NCBI RefSeq assembly: GCF_016917755.1
Contig: NZ_CP070326.1
Coordinates: 4,836,001 to 4,900,000, forward strand
Length of the DNA: 64,000 nt
Reading direction: 5' to 3'
Origin: Streptomyces noursei
GTDB lineage: Bacteria > Actinomycetota > Actinomycetes > Streptomycetales > Streptomycetaceae
Shown here: piece after piece, positions 28,739 to 37,231 of the stretch
How positions within the stretch are numbered: position 1 is the first letter of the stretch
Layout of the letters: each line of letters starts with the position of its first letter
Program-made: the position numbers and the translations under genes
Notes under the pieces: generated by a model
Databases searched by the model: none
The model's input: the letters and a program-made list of their open reading frames with translations, nothing else
Told to the model about the DNA's origin: nothing

Positions 28739-30108
28739 CCGGCGTCGCCGCCCGCTGCGGACTCCTGCCCCGCGCCGGCCGACTCCGGCGCCGACGCCGA
28801 TTCCGACCCTGACGCCGACTCCGCCGCGGCCTGCTCCCGCAGCACCTCGCCGAGCACCCACGCCGCCCGCTCCGCGTCCGCGAAGGTGGTGTAGAGCGGG
28901 GTGAAGCCGAAGCGCAGCACGTCCGGCGGCCGGAAGTCGCCGACCACACCGCGCCGGATCAGCTCCGCCATCACCTCACCGGCCACGGGGGCACCCCTCT
29001 GCGCGGCCGCGGAGGAGCCCCCGGGGGAGCATGCCAGCGAGACCTGGCTGCCGCGCCTCCGGTGCTCGTGCGGGGTGACCGAGCGGACCCGGCCGGGCGG
29101 CGCGTACTCCGACACGCACTCCAGGAAGAAGTCGGTCAGCGCCAGGCTCTTGGCGCGCACGTCCTCGATGGCGACGCCCTCCCACACCTCCAGAGCCGCC
29201 TCCAGGGCCAGCATCGAGAGGATGTCGGGGGTGCCGACGCGACCGCGCAGGACGCCGTCGGCCGGGGTGTAGCCGGGCTCCATCCCGAACGGGTCGACGT
29301 GCGAGTTCCAGCCGGGCAGCGGCGACTCGAACCGCTCCTGGAGGCTCTTGCGGACGTAGAGGTACGCGGGCGAACCCGGGCCGCCGTTGAGGTACTTGTA
29401 GGTGCAGCCCACCGCGAGGTCCACCCCGCACGCGTCCAACGCGACCGGCAGCGCACCGGCGCTGTGGCACAGGTCCCAGACCGCCAGCGTGCCCGCACTG
29501 TGCAGCGCGGCGGTGATCGAGGTCATGTCGTTGAGCTCACCGGTGCGGTAGTCGACGTGGTTGACCAGCGCCAGCGCGGTCCGCTCGGTGACCTCGTCGG
29601 CGATCCGCGCGGGCTCGACCGGCCGCACCGCGAGGCCGGCCATCCGGGCCGCGGAGCGGGCGATATAGCCGTCGGTGGGGAAGGTCGTGGCGTCGACCAG
29701 GATCTCCGTGCAGCCCTTGCCGGCCATCCGGATGCCGCCGGTCACCGCCTTGAAGACGTTGATGCTGGTGGAGTCGCCGACCACCACCTGGCCCGGGGCC
29801 GCCCCGATGAGCGGGGCGATCTTCTCGCCGATCCGCTCGGGCGCGGTCCACCAACCGGCCTCGGTCCAGGAGCGGATGCGCAGCTCGCCCCACTCGTGGC
29901 GGATCACCTCGGCGATCCGGTCGGGCACCGACCGGGGCAGCGCGCCGAGCGAGTTGCCGTCGAGATAGACGGTGTCGTCGAGGACGAACCTCTCGCGGGT
30001 CGTGGTCAGCGGCCCGGCGGCGTCCAGTTCGGCGGCGCGGATCGCCGCCTTGCGCGACCCGGCGGCGGCCGGGCCGGGGCTCTTCGGGGTCTCACGGCTC
30101 TCAGACAT
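28735..30108 (-). CDS. kynU: Kynureninase
   Basis: 457-residue PLP enzyme that cleaves kynurenine to anthranilate and alanine. Key parts are YLDGNSLGALPR, STSINVFK, VNHVDYRTGELNDM, WDLCHSAGALPV and the PLP-lysine segment GCTYKYLNGGPG. The C terminus has an added Ser/Ala/Glu-rich tail (AESASGSESASAPESAGAGQ) not seen in the usual enzyme. Its ATG (30106-30108) overlaps the TDO gene by eight bases. Confidence 0.95.
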   Translation of the reverse strand: MSESRETPKSPGPAAAGSRKAAIRAAELDAAGPLTTTRERFVLDDTVYLDGNSLGALPRSVPDRIAEVIRHEWGELRIRSWTEAGWWTAPERIGEKIAPLIGAAPGQVVVGDSTSINVFKAVTGGIRMAGKGCTEILVDATTFPTDGYIARSAARMAGLAVRPVEPARIADEVTERTALALVNHVDYRTGELNDMTSITAALHSAGTLAVWDLCHSAGALPVALDACGVDLAVGCTYKYLNGGPGSPAYLYVRKSLQERFESPLPGWNSHVDPFGMEPGYTPADGVLRGRVGTPDILSMLALEAALEVWEGVAIEDVRAKSLALTDFFLECVSEYAPPGRVRSVTPHEHRRRGSQVSLACSPGGSSAAAQRGAPVAGEVMAELIRRGVVGDFRPPDVLRFGFTPLYTTFADAERAAWVLGEVLREQAAAESASGSESASAPESAGAGQESAAGGDAG

Positions 30109-30985
30109 GGCTTCGCGCCGTCCACAGCTCGGGAAAGACGTTCTTGCGGGCCCGCTTCTCCAGCCAGGCGACTCCCGCGGATCCGCCGGTACCCATTTTC
30201 GCTCCCATCGCCCGCCGGGTCGCCACCAGATGGTCGTTGCGCCAGCGCCAGACCAGCTCCGCGACATCGGTCAACAGCTCACCGAGCCGCGCGAGTTCGG
30301 AGTCCTGCGCGCCGGCGAGGATGGCGGCCCAGACCTCCTCGACCGCCGGGTCCGACTCGTAGCGCTGGGTGGGGTCGCGCCGCAGCACCGTCTCCGGGAT
30401 CGGGTGGCCCCGGCGGGCCAACAGCCTCAGCACCTCGTCGTACAGGCTCGGTTCGTGCAGTGCCTTCTCCAGTGCGGCGTGGTCCTGCGGGGAGCCGCGG
30501 TGCGGCACCAGCATCGACGCGGACTTCTCGCCGAGCAGGAACTCCAGCCGCCGGTACATCGCGGACTGGAAGCCGCTGCCCTCGCCGAGCGCGGCGCGGT
30601 AGGCGTTGAACTGCGCGGGCGTCAGCCGGGCGAGCGGTTTCCAGGCGGCGTTCAGCGCTTCCAGCTCCCACGTGGAACGGCGCAGCGCGTCCATCGCCAC
30701 CGGCAGGTCGTCCCGACGCAACGCGTCGGCGGCGGTCGTCCACTCGTGGACGATGACGGTGAACCACAGCTCCATCACCTGGGTGGTGACCAGGAAGACC
30801 ATCTCGCCCGGGTCGTCGGACTGGAGGTGCTGGAGGTGGGTGAGGGCGCTCGCCTGGACATAGTCCTCGTACGGGGTGGCGGTGCCGGCGCCGATGCTCA
30901 GGTCGGGGCCGAACGGCGGGTCCGCCTCGGCGGCCGCGGTATCCGGGGCGCGGTGCGCGGGGTGGGTGGGAGACGGCTGCGACAT
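30101..30985 (-). CDS. kynA: Tryptophan 2,3-dioxygenase
   Basis: 294-residue heme dioxygenase that opens the indole ring of tryptophan. Recognised by YEDYVQASALTHLQHLQS, EMVFLVTTQVMELWFTVIVHE and WRWRNDHLVATRRAMGAKMGTGGSAG, which contains the axial heme histidine and the substrate loop. First gene of a TDO-kynU-hydrolase operon; GAGGAG precedes the ATG. With no 3-hydroxyanthranilate enzymes nearby, the route should stop at anthranilate. Confidence 0.96.
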   Translation of the reverse strand: MSQPSPTHPAHRAPDTAAAEADPPFGPDLSIGAGTATPYEDYVQASALTHLQHLQSDDPGEMVFLVTTQVMELWFTVIVHEWTTAADALRRDDLPVAMDALRRSTWELEALNAAWKPLARLTPAQFNAYRAALGEGSGFQSAMYRRLEFLLGEKSASMLVPHRGSPQDHAALEKALHEPSLYDEVLRLLARRGHPIPETVLRRDPTQRYESDPAVEEVWAAILAGAQDSELARLGELLTDVAELVWRWRNDHLVATRRAMGAKMGTGGSAGVAWLEKRARKNVFPELWTARSHV

Positions 30986-31144
30986 GAGGGACTCCTCAGG
31001 TGCGAACTACCGGGTAGCGGTCCGCTCCTTCCTTCTCGGCTCGGGAGCCCCGGTCCCCTCGGGCGCGGGATGACCCGGCCCACTGGAAATCATCGGCGCT
31101 GCATCACCACCGCGCAAGAGCCGGCGCACGCCCGCGGCCTCCCG

Positions 31145-31177
31145 GACCGCCCGCCCCGGGAGGCGGGGCGGGCGGTC
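31145..31177 (-). terminator. Terminator of the DUF3151 gene
   Basis: Perfect 13-base stem GACCGCCCGCCCC with its complement around GGGAGGC, eight bases past the stop. Confidence 0.7.
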
Positions 31178-31185
31178 GCGGCGGC

Positions 31186-31599
31186 TCAGGAGAGCGTGTC
31201 GGCCGCGGTCGGCGAGGAGTCGCGGAGGAAGGTCGTGCAGCGCTCGTACTCCTCCTGCTCACCGATCGTCTGGGCGGCGCGGGCGAGGGCGTGCAGCGCG
31301 CGGAGGAATCCGCGGTTGGGCTCGTGCTCGAACGGCACCGGGCCGTGGCCCTTCCAGCCGGCCCGGCGCAGCGCGTCCAGGCCGCGGTGGTAGCCGGTGC
31401 GGGCGTAGGCGTAGGACTCCACCACCCGGCCGGCCTCGAAGGCGTCGTCGGCCAGCTGGGCCCAGGCCAGGGAGGAGGCCGGGTACTTCGCGGCGACATC
31501 GGCGGGCGCGGTGCCCGAGGCGAGCATCTCGCGGGGCTCCGGGTCGTCGGGCAGGTGGGTCGGGGGCGGTCCCCCGAGCAGGTTCTCGTGAATGGGCAT
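31186..31599 (-). CDS. DUF3151 family protein
   Basis: 137 residues, soluble, helical, with tetratricopeptide-like spacing (SSLAWAQLADDAFEAGRVVESYAYARTGYHRGLDALRRAGW). Conserved across actinobacteria as DUF3151, function unknown. The ATG at 31597-31599 begins MPIHENLLGGPPPTHLP, the conserved N terminus; an upstream ATG in frame would add 46 unconserved residues. It lies between the kyn operon and an exporter and just before fba. Confidence 0.85.
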   Translation of the reverse strand: MPIHENLLGGPPPTHLPDDPEPREMLASGTAPADVAAKYPASSLAWAQLADDAFEAGRVVESYAYARTGYHRGLDALRRAGWKGHGPVPFEHEPNRGFLRALHALARAAQTIGEQEEYERCTTFLRDSSPTAADTLS

Positions 31600-31770
31600 G
31601 GGTCCAGTCTGCCCGTTCACTGCGCTTGGCCGGCCGCCCACGTTGTCGGCGTTCCCCCCGTGGGGTTCGCCCTTTGCGCCTGCGGCGCCTGTCCGCTGCG
31701 CGGGGCTGGCCGGCTGGCACCTCCCGTTGGTGGTCATGAAAACGGTGGGTCGGGGCGCGTGCCGGTGGGC

Positions 31771-33321
31771 TTATGCGGGTGGGTGGTTGGGGGGAGGGGT
31801 GGGTTCCGTGGTGTGTTCGCCGGGGTCCAGGGGTGGGGCGGCCACGCCGCAGTGGTAGGTGCACTCGGCGTGGCACGGCTCCGTGGCCTCGGGTTCCGTG
31901 GCGTGCAGGACGTCGCCGCGGACGGACAGCCAGGCGATCAGCGCGCCCGCCAGCAGCACTCCGGCGCACAGCGGCATGGCGCGGCGGAAGGCCGCCTCGA
32001 ACGCCGGGGCCGAGCGGTACGCCTCCGGGCCCATCCCGGCGAGGAGGGGCAGTGCGGCCACCGCCATCAGGCCGGCGGCCCGGGCCGCCGCGTTGTTGAT
32101 GCCGCTGGCCAGGCCGGCCCGGTCGACGTCCACCGACGCCAGCACGGTGGCGGTGAGCGGGGCGACCAGGGTCACCATGCCGGCGCCCAGCACCACCAGT
32201 GCCGGCAGCACGTCGACGACGTAGGACGCGCCGGGGCCCACCCGGGTCATCAGCAGCATGCCGACGGCGCAGAGCACCGGGCCGACGGTGAGCGGGATGC
32301 GCGGTCCGATCCGTTGGCCCAGCTCGCCGGAGCGGGCCGACAGCAGCAGCATCAGCACGGTGGTGGGCAGCAGCGCGGTGCCGGCCTGGAGCGCCGAGTA
32401 GCCCACGACGACCTGGAGCTGGAGCACGGACAGAAAGAAGAAGCCGCCGAACGCCGCGTAGACGCACACCGTCACCGCGTTGACCGCGGTGAACTGGCGG
32501 ATGGCGAAGATCCCGGGCGGCAGCATCGGATCGGGTCGCCGTCGTTCGAGGCGGAGGAAGAGCGCTCCGAGCAGGATCCCGGCCACGGCCGGCACGATCA
32601 CCGCGGGTGTGGCGCCCCGGCCGGGCGCCTCGATCAGCGCGTAGCTGACCCCGGCCAGCGCCAGCGCGCCCAGGACCGCCCCGAGCACGTCGAATCCGTG
32701 TGCCCCGTCGGCGCCGCGCTCGCGGGTCTCGGGGACATGCCGCAGCGCGATCGGCACGCAGGCCGCCGCCAGCGGCACGTTGAGGAGGAACACCCATCGC
32801 CAGCCGGCGCCGTCCACCAGCCAGCCGCCGACGAACGGGCCGACCGCCGCCGCCACGCCGCCCAGACCGGACCAGGCGCCGACCGCCCGGGCCCGGTCGT
32901 CGGGGTGGAACACCGCCTGGATCAGGGCCAGGGAGCCGGGGGTGAGCAGCGCGCCGCCGATGCCCTGGAGCGCGCGGGCCGCGACCAGCACCCCGGCGTT
33001 CGGTGCCAGCCCGCACAGCAGTGAGGCCGCCGCGAACCAGATGACGCCGATGACGAAGATCCGGCGCCGGCCGTACCGGTCGCCGAGCGATCCGCCCAGC
33101 AGGATCAGCGAGGAGAGGGTGAGCATGTAGGCGGTGACGGTCCATTGCAGGACCGCCAGATCCGCGTTGAGGTCCGCGCCGATCCTGGGCAGCGCGACAT
33201 TGACGACCGTGCTGTCCAGCATCGCCATCCCCGAGCCGAGGACGGTCGTGGCCAGCACCCAGCGGCCCTGCGGCGAGGCCAGCCTGACCCGCCCCGGCTC
33301 GCTCCTGGCCGGTTGCTCCAT
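31771..33321 (-). CDS. DHA2-family MFS multidrug exporter
   Basis: 516 residues, about 14 transmembrane segments, of the EmrB/QacA drug:H+ antiporter type. Motif D1-like MAMLDSTVVNVALPRIGADL opens helix 1, GGSLGDRYGRRRIF is the loop 2-3 motif, and RALQGIGGALLTPGSLALI is motif C. The C terminus carries an unusual soluble tail with CHAECTYHC, four Cys/His pairs that could bind a metal, followed by a Pro/Thr-rich end. Monocistronic. ATG at 33319-33321 without a clear binding site. Confidence 0.9.
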   Translation of the reverse strand: MEQPARSEPGRVRLASPQGRWVLATTVLGSGMAMLDSTVVNVALPRIGADLNADLAVLQWTVTAYMLTLSSLILLGGSLGDRYGRRRIFVIGVIWFAAASLLCGLAPNAGVLVAARALQGIGGALLTPGSLALIQAVFHPDDRARAVGAWSGLGGVAAAVGPFVGGWLVDGAGWRWVFLLNVPLAAACVPIALRHVPETRERGADGAHGFDVLGAVLGALALAGVSYALIEAPGRGATPAVIVPAVAGILLGALFLRLERRRPDPMLPPGIFAIRQFTAVNAVTVCVYAAFGGFFFLSVLQLQVVVGYSALQAGTALLPTTVLMLLLSARSGELGQRIGPRIPLTVGPVLCAVGMLLMTRVGPGASYVVDVLPALVVLGAGMVTLVAPLTATVLASVDVDRAGLASGINNAAARAAGLMAVAALPLLAGMGPEAYRSAPAFEAAFRRAMPLCAGVLLAGALIAWLSVRGDVLHATEPEATEPCHAECTYHCGVAAPPLDPGEHTTEPTPPPNHPPA

Positions 33322-33375
33322 ACGGTGAGCATGCCCCGTTCCACGGCCACCCGCTCACCGGCGGCCCCGGATGCC

Positions 33376-33412
33376 GAAGGGCCCCGCAACCGGTACGGCT
33401 GCGGGGCCCTTC
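33376..33412 (-). terminator. Terminator of fba
   Basis: Stem GAAGGGCCCCGCA / TGCGGGGCCCTTC with an 11-base loop, 16 bases past the fba stop. Confidence 0.85.
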
Positions 33413-33427
33413 AGGAGCCATGGGCGC

Positions 33428-34450
33428 TTACTTCAGCTTGGTGCCCGTGGAGCGCAGGTTGGCGCACGCCTCGCTGACGCGCTTGGCCATGCCGGCCTCG
33501 GCCAGCTTGCCCCAGCTGCGCGGGTCGTAGGTCTTCTTGTCGCCGACCTCGCCGTCGACCTTCAGCACACCGTGGTAGTTGCGGAACATGTGGTCCGCGA
33601 CCGGGCGGGTGAAGGCGTACTGGGTGTCGGTGTCGAGGTTCATCTTGACCACGCCGTTCTCCAGCGCGGTGGCGATCTCCTCGGCGGTGGAGCCGGAGCC
33701 GCCGTGGAAGACGAAGTCGAACGGCGACGCCTTGCCGTACTTCGAGCCGACGCCCTCCTGGAGGTCCTTCAGCAGCTCGGGGCGGAGCACGACGTTGCCC
33801 GGCTTGTAGACGCCGTGCACGTTGCCGAAGGAGGCGGCGAGCAGGTAGCGGCCCTTCTCGCCCAGGCCCAGCGCCTCGGCGGTGCGCAGCGCGTCCTCGA
33901 CCGTGGTGTAGAGCTCGTCGTTGATCTCGTGGGTGACGCCGTCCTCCTCGCCACCGGTCGGGGTGATCTCGACCTCAAGGATGATCTTGGCGGCGGCGGC
34001 GCGGGGCAGCAGCTCCTGCGCGATGCCCAGGTTGTCCGCGAGGGTCTCGGCGGAGCCGTCCCACATGTGCGACTGGAAGAGCGGGTTGCGGCCGGCCTTG
34101 ACGCGCTCCTCGGAGATCGCGATCAGCGGGCGGACGTAGCCGTCCAGCTTGTCCTTGGGGCAGTGGTCGGTGTGCAGCGCGACGTTGACGTCGTACTTCT
34201 CGGCGACCACGTGCGCGAACTCGGCGAGCGCCACCGCACCGGTGACCATGTCCTTGTTGTGCTGACCGCCCAGGAACTCCGCACCACCGGTGGAGATCTG
34301 GATGATGCCGTCGCTCTCAGCCTCGGCGAAACCGCGCAGCGCCGCGTGCAGCGTCTGCGTGGACGTCACGTTGATGGCCGGGTAGGCGAACTTGCCTGCC
34401 TTCGCCCGGTCCAGCATCTCGTTGTAGACCTCAGGGGTTGCGATGGGCAT
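33428..34450 (-). CDS. fba: Class II fructose-bisphosphate aldolase
   Basis: 340-residue zinc aldolase of glycolysis and gluconeogenesis. Zinc and substrate ligands lie in NVALHTDHCPKD, ILEVEITPTGGEEDG, FGNVHGVYKPGNV and FVFHGGSGSTAEEI. Class IIA type, as in other actinobacteria. ATG at 34448-34450 with AAGGAG eight bases before it. Monocistronic, followed by a strong terminator and preceded by the triple parS array. Confidence 0.97.
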   Translation of the reverse strand: MPIATPEVYNEMLDRAKAGKFAYPAINVTSTQTLHAALRGFAEAESDGIIQISTGGAEFLGGQHNKDMVTGAVALAEFAHVVAEKYDVNVALHTDHCPKDKLDGYVRPLIAISEERVKAGRNPLFQSHMWDGSAETLADNLGIAQELLPRAAAAKIILEVEITPTGGEEDGVTHEINDELYTTVEDALRTAEALGLGEKGRYLLAASFGNVHGVYKPGNVVLRPELLKDLQEGVGSKYGKASPFDFVFHGGSGSTAEEIATALENGVVKMNLDTDTQYAFTRPVADHMFRNYHGVLKVDGEVGDKKTYDPRSWGKLAEAGMAKRVSEACANLRSTGTKLK

Positions 34451-34586
34451 CTGTCCGCTCCTTGTGTGTGCGGGGTGTGCGTTCTTGGCCCTGACCAGGG
34501 GGCGACGACTTCGCCGTGGCACATACTCCCAGACTCACCGACTTGCTCCACATCGCCCGTACGGCCGCGGGCTCCAGGGAAGCGCC

Positions 34587-34600
34587 GTTTCACGTGAAAC
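34587..34600. promoter_or_regulatory. parS site 1 of 3
   Basis: Perfect GTTTCACGTGAAAC, ParB-binding centromere site. Centred 24 bases from the next copy. Confidence 0.93.
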
Positions 34601-34610
34601 GGCGCCCGGT

Positions 34611-34624
34611 GTTTCACGTGAAAC
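34611..34624. promoter_or_regulatory. parS site 2 of 3
   Basis: Perfect GTTTCACGTGAAAC, 24 bases from both neighbours. Confidence 0.93.
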
Positions 34625-34634
34625 CCTGCTCCCC

Positions 34635-34648
34635 GTTTCACGTGAAAC
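34635..34648. promoter_or_regulatory. parS site 3 of 3
   Basis: Perfect GTTTCACGTGAAAC. The three copies sit in the pyrE-fba gap between two leftward genes. Confidence 0.93.
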
Positions 34649-34699
34649 ACCGGATTCCCGGCAAAGCCACAGGTCAGCGAGAACGACCCGATCGTGTCG

Positions 34700-35242
34700 T
34701 CAGCTCAGGCCGAGGTCGTCGAGCTGGTAGCCGGTGAGGTAAGGGAGCCCGGCGTCGGCGATGGCCGAAGCCGCACCGCGGTCGACGATCGTCGCCACTG
34801 CAACCACCTCGGCGCCGGCCTCCCGCGCCGCCTCGACGGCGGTCAGCGGCGAGCCGCCGGTGGTGGAGGTGTCCTCGACGACCAGGACCCGGCGGCCCTT
34901 GATGTCCGGGCCCTCGATCCGGCGCTGCATGCCGTGCGCCTTCTGCGCCTTGCGGACGACGAAGGCGTCCAGCCGGCGGCCACGGGCCGCGGCGGCGTGC
35001 AGCATCGACGTCGCCACCGGGTCGGCGCCGAGCGTCAGCCCGCCGACCGCGTCGAAGTCCAGGTCGGCGGTGAGGTCGAGCATCAGCTGACCGACCAGCG
35101 GCGCCGCCTGGCTGTCGAGGGTGATCCGGCGCAGGTCGATGTAGTAGTCGGCCTCCTTGCCGGAGGAGAGCGTCACCTTGCCGTGCACCACGGCCTTGTC
35201 CTTGATCTGCTGCAGCAGCTCGCCGCGCACGTCGTCAGTCAT
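34700..35242 (-). CDS. pyrE: Orotate phosphoribosyltransferase
   Basis: 180-residue enzyme that makes OMP from orotate and PRPP in pyrimidine synthesis. The PRPP loop is RRVLVVEDTSTTGGSPLTA; FVVRKAQKAHGMQ is the flexible catalytic loop. I choose the ATG at 35240-35242 over an in-frame GTG two codons upstream because TAAGCT lies exactly seven bases before the ATG with no ribosome-binding site, the leaderless pattern. It stands apart from other pyr genes here. Confidence 0.95.
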   Translation of the reverse strand: MTDDVRGELLQQIKDKAVVHGKVTLSSGKEADYYIDLRRITLDSQAAPLVGQLMLDLTADLDFDAVGGLTLGADPVATSMLHAAAARGRRLDAFVVRKAQKAHGMQRRIEGPDIKGRRVLVVEDTSTTGGSPLTAVEAAREAGAEVVAVATIVDRGAASAIADAGLPYLTGYQLDDLGLS

Positions 35243-35255
35243 GCGCACGAGCTTA
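35243..35255 (-). promoter_or_regulatory. Leaderless promoter of pyrE
   Basis: TAAGCT (35255-35250) plus seven bases to the ATG. No clear -35. Confidence 0.5.
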
Positions 35256-35285
35256 GGACAGCGCCCCCACCCCGGCGTCCGCCGG

Positions 35286-36131
35286 CTACAGGGCGCGCCA
35301 GCTCCAGGTCGTGGAGATCTCCAGCGGATCGATCGGGGTGACCAGGCGCGGGGCGGTGTTCAGTCCGTTCGGCGGGCCGGACTGCGGCTCCACGCAGACC
35401 GCGGCCTCCTGCTCGTCGTAGACCACGACCCACTCGGTGCGGCTGGACACCGTCAGCTCCAGCCGCCCCGGCCAGGTGAGCGTCACCTCGACCCCGCGCG
35501 ACATCCCGAAGCAGTCGTCCCAGGGCCCGGGCTTCGGGGTGATCCGGCGACCGGTCGGAAGGTGGTCCGGCCCGCGCTCCTCCTGCCACTCGGGGGCGAA
35601 GTCGATCTGCACGTCCTGGCCCTCGCCGAGGTTGCGCAGGAACCACGGGTGCCAGCCGGCCTGCGCCGGGAAGGAGTCGCCGGTCGCCTCGACGCCCATG
35701 GTGAGGGTGAGCGAACCCCCGTCCTCGGCCAGCTCGACGACCTGGGTGACGGTCCCCGGATAGGGCCAGGGGGCCGCGGGATCGGTCAGCCCGTAGGTGA
35801 AGGCGGCCGTGGTGTCGTCGGTCCGCGCGGTGCGCCAGCGGAGGTTGCGACCGGTGCCGTGGATGGCGTGCGGCGGGGAGTTGACCGGCATCTGGTGCAG
35901 CTCACCGCCGTTGCGGAACCGCCCGTGGTCGATCCGGCCGCACCACGGGACCATCGGGAAGCAGCCGTACTTGTCGCCCTGCCGCAGCAGCTCCGTGCCG
36001 CCGACGCGCAGGCTGTCGATCCGGCAGCCGTGGTCAGGGTGGACGGTCAGTTCGGTGTCCCCTGCGGACAGCCGTACGCCGTCCGCGCCGCGCTCCCGCG
36101 CCGCGCTCTGCGTGGTGTTCTCGGTGCTCAC
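35286..36131 (-). CDS. Aldose 1-epimerase family protein
   Basis: 281 residues of the galactose-mutarotase-like beta-sandwich family. Typical elements are GCFPMVPWCGRIDHGRFRNGG, NSPPHAIHGTGRNLRW (catalytic His), QAGWHPWFLRN and CVEPQSGPPNGLN (catalytic Glu). It interconverts sugar anomers, possibly of a hexose 6-phosphate; the precise sugar is unknown. GTG start at 36129-36131 with a leaderless-type TAGGGT seven bases upstream. Confidence 0.85.
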   Translation of the reverse strand: MSTENTTQSAARERGADGVRLSAGDTELTVHPDHGCRIDSLRVGGTELLRQGDKYGCFPMVPWCGRIDHGRFRNGGELHQMPVNSPPHAIHGTGRNLRWRTARTDDTTAAFTYGLTDPAAPWPYPGTVTQVVELAEDGGSLTLTMGVEATGDSFPAQAGWHPWFLRNLGEGQDVQIDFAPEWQEERGPDHLPTGRRITPKPGPWDDCFGMSRGVEVTLTWPGRLELTVSSRTEWVVVYDEQEAAVCVEPQSGPPNGLNTAPRLVTPIDPLEISTTWSWRAL

Positions 36132-36144
36132 GGAAGCGACCCTA
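36132..36144 (-). promoter_or_regulatory. Leaderless promoter of the epimerase gene
   Basis: TAGGGT (36144-36139) plus seven bases to the GTG. Confidence 0.5.
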
Positions 36145-36186
36145 ACGGTGCCCCCACCCGCCCGCCGGGACCCGGGCGGCGCCCGG

Positions 36187-37122
36187 TCACCGGCGCCGCC
36201 GCAACACCCGCCCGACGACCACGGCCGAGGCCAGCACCACCGCGGCGGCGGGGGCCGCCCAACGCAGCGGCAGCGAGCTCCCGCCGGTCTCCGGCGCGGG
36301 CACCGGCGCGTACCGGCCGCGCGGCGGGGCGTGGTCCACCTCCTCCGCGCTGCGCCCGATCATCGTCCGGCGGGCGTGCGCGGCCTCCGCGGGCGCGTCC
36401 CCGGGGAGTTCCTCCGGACCGCCGGCCGCGTCGAGCCCGTCCTCGTCGTCGTCCGCGGCGAAGGCGTCCGCGGCGATCTCGTCCGACGCGTCGGCTTCCG
36501 GTTCGTCCGGGTCGGCCACCACATCGACGTCGTCCTCCGCCGCGCTGTGCGGATCCAGCGAGGAGGGCGGGACCTCGGTGTCGAAGATGCTCTGCGACAC
36601 CGGCCCGGGGGCCTCGTCCGGAGCCTCGTCCGGGGCCTCCGCGATCGGCCGGTCCGTCAGGTCCGCCGCGAGGTTCTCCGCGAAGCGGTCCAGCAGGCGC
36701 CGGCCGGCGGTCGCCGCGGTCTGCCCGTCGACCGCGGCCAGCCGGCCCTCGCTGCGGACCGTGCCGGTGCACACCAAGGTCGTCCCGGGACCGGGCTCGG
36801 TGGCCGGGACCAGCCGCACGGTCAGCGCCAGCGCCACCGTCCCGTCGCCCCGCGTCTCGGCGCCGCTCGCCTCGACGGTCACCGGTGCGGCCGCGTCGCC
36901 GGTCCCGGCGGGGCCGTCCTCCGGGCCGTCGCCGACCGTCAGCGCACCGCGGTAGGTGATGGTGGAGCTGCCGACCCGCAGCCGCAGCCGGCCCTCGGGG
37001 CGGTGCGGGACGGCGTCGGCATCGAGTTGGACTCCTGGGACACAGCGCGCCACGCGCTCCGGTTCGGTGAGCGCCTGCCGCACGGTCCCGACGGGAAACG
37101 GGACGTACACCTCATGCTCCAT
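36187..37122 (-). CDS. SRPBCC (CoxG-like) domain protein with C-terminal membrane anchor
   Basis: 311 residues. The first ~150 form a START/SRPBCC domain like CO dehydrogenase subunit G (MEHEVYVPFPVGTVRQALTEPERVARCVPGVQLD...RLLDRFAENLAADL), which binds a hydrophobic ligand. A strongly acidic linker (SAAEDDVDVVADPDEPEADASDE, about 190-235) leads to one hydrophobic helix (WAAPAAAVVLASAVVVGRVL) and RRRR at the very end, a tail anchor. No molybdenum hydroxylase genes are near, so a Cox role is unlikely. Confidence 0.8.
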   Translation of the reverse strand: MEHEVYVPFPVGTVRQALTEPERVARCVPGVQLDADAVPHRPEGRLRLRVGSSTITYRGALTVGDGPEDGPAGTGDAAAPVTVEASGAETRGDGTVALALTVRLVPATEPGPGTTLVCTGTVRSEGRLAAVDGQTAATAGRRLLDRFAENLAADLTDRPIAEAPDEAPDEAPGPVSQSIFDTEVPPSSLDPHSAAEDDVDVVADPDEPEADASDEIAADAFAADDDEDGLDAAGGPEELPGDAPAEAAHARRTMIGRSAEEVDHAPPRGRYAPVPAPETGGSSLPLRWAAPAAAVVLASAVVVGRVLRRRR

Positions 37123-37231
37123 GGCATGGGAGCCTACCCAGCACCCCCGCCGCCCGTGCCCGCTCCGGCGCGAACTTTCTGGTGCGGGCCCCGGACCCGT
37201 CCCGTGTCCCGCTGCGGAGCGGGCGTGCCGG

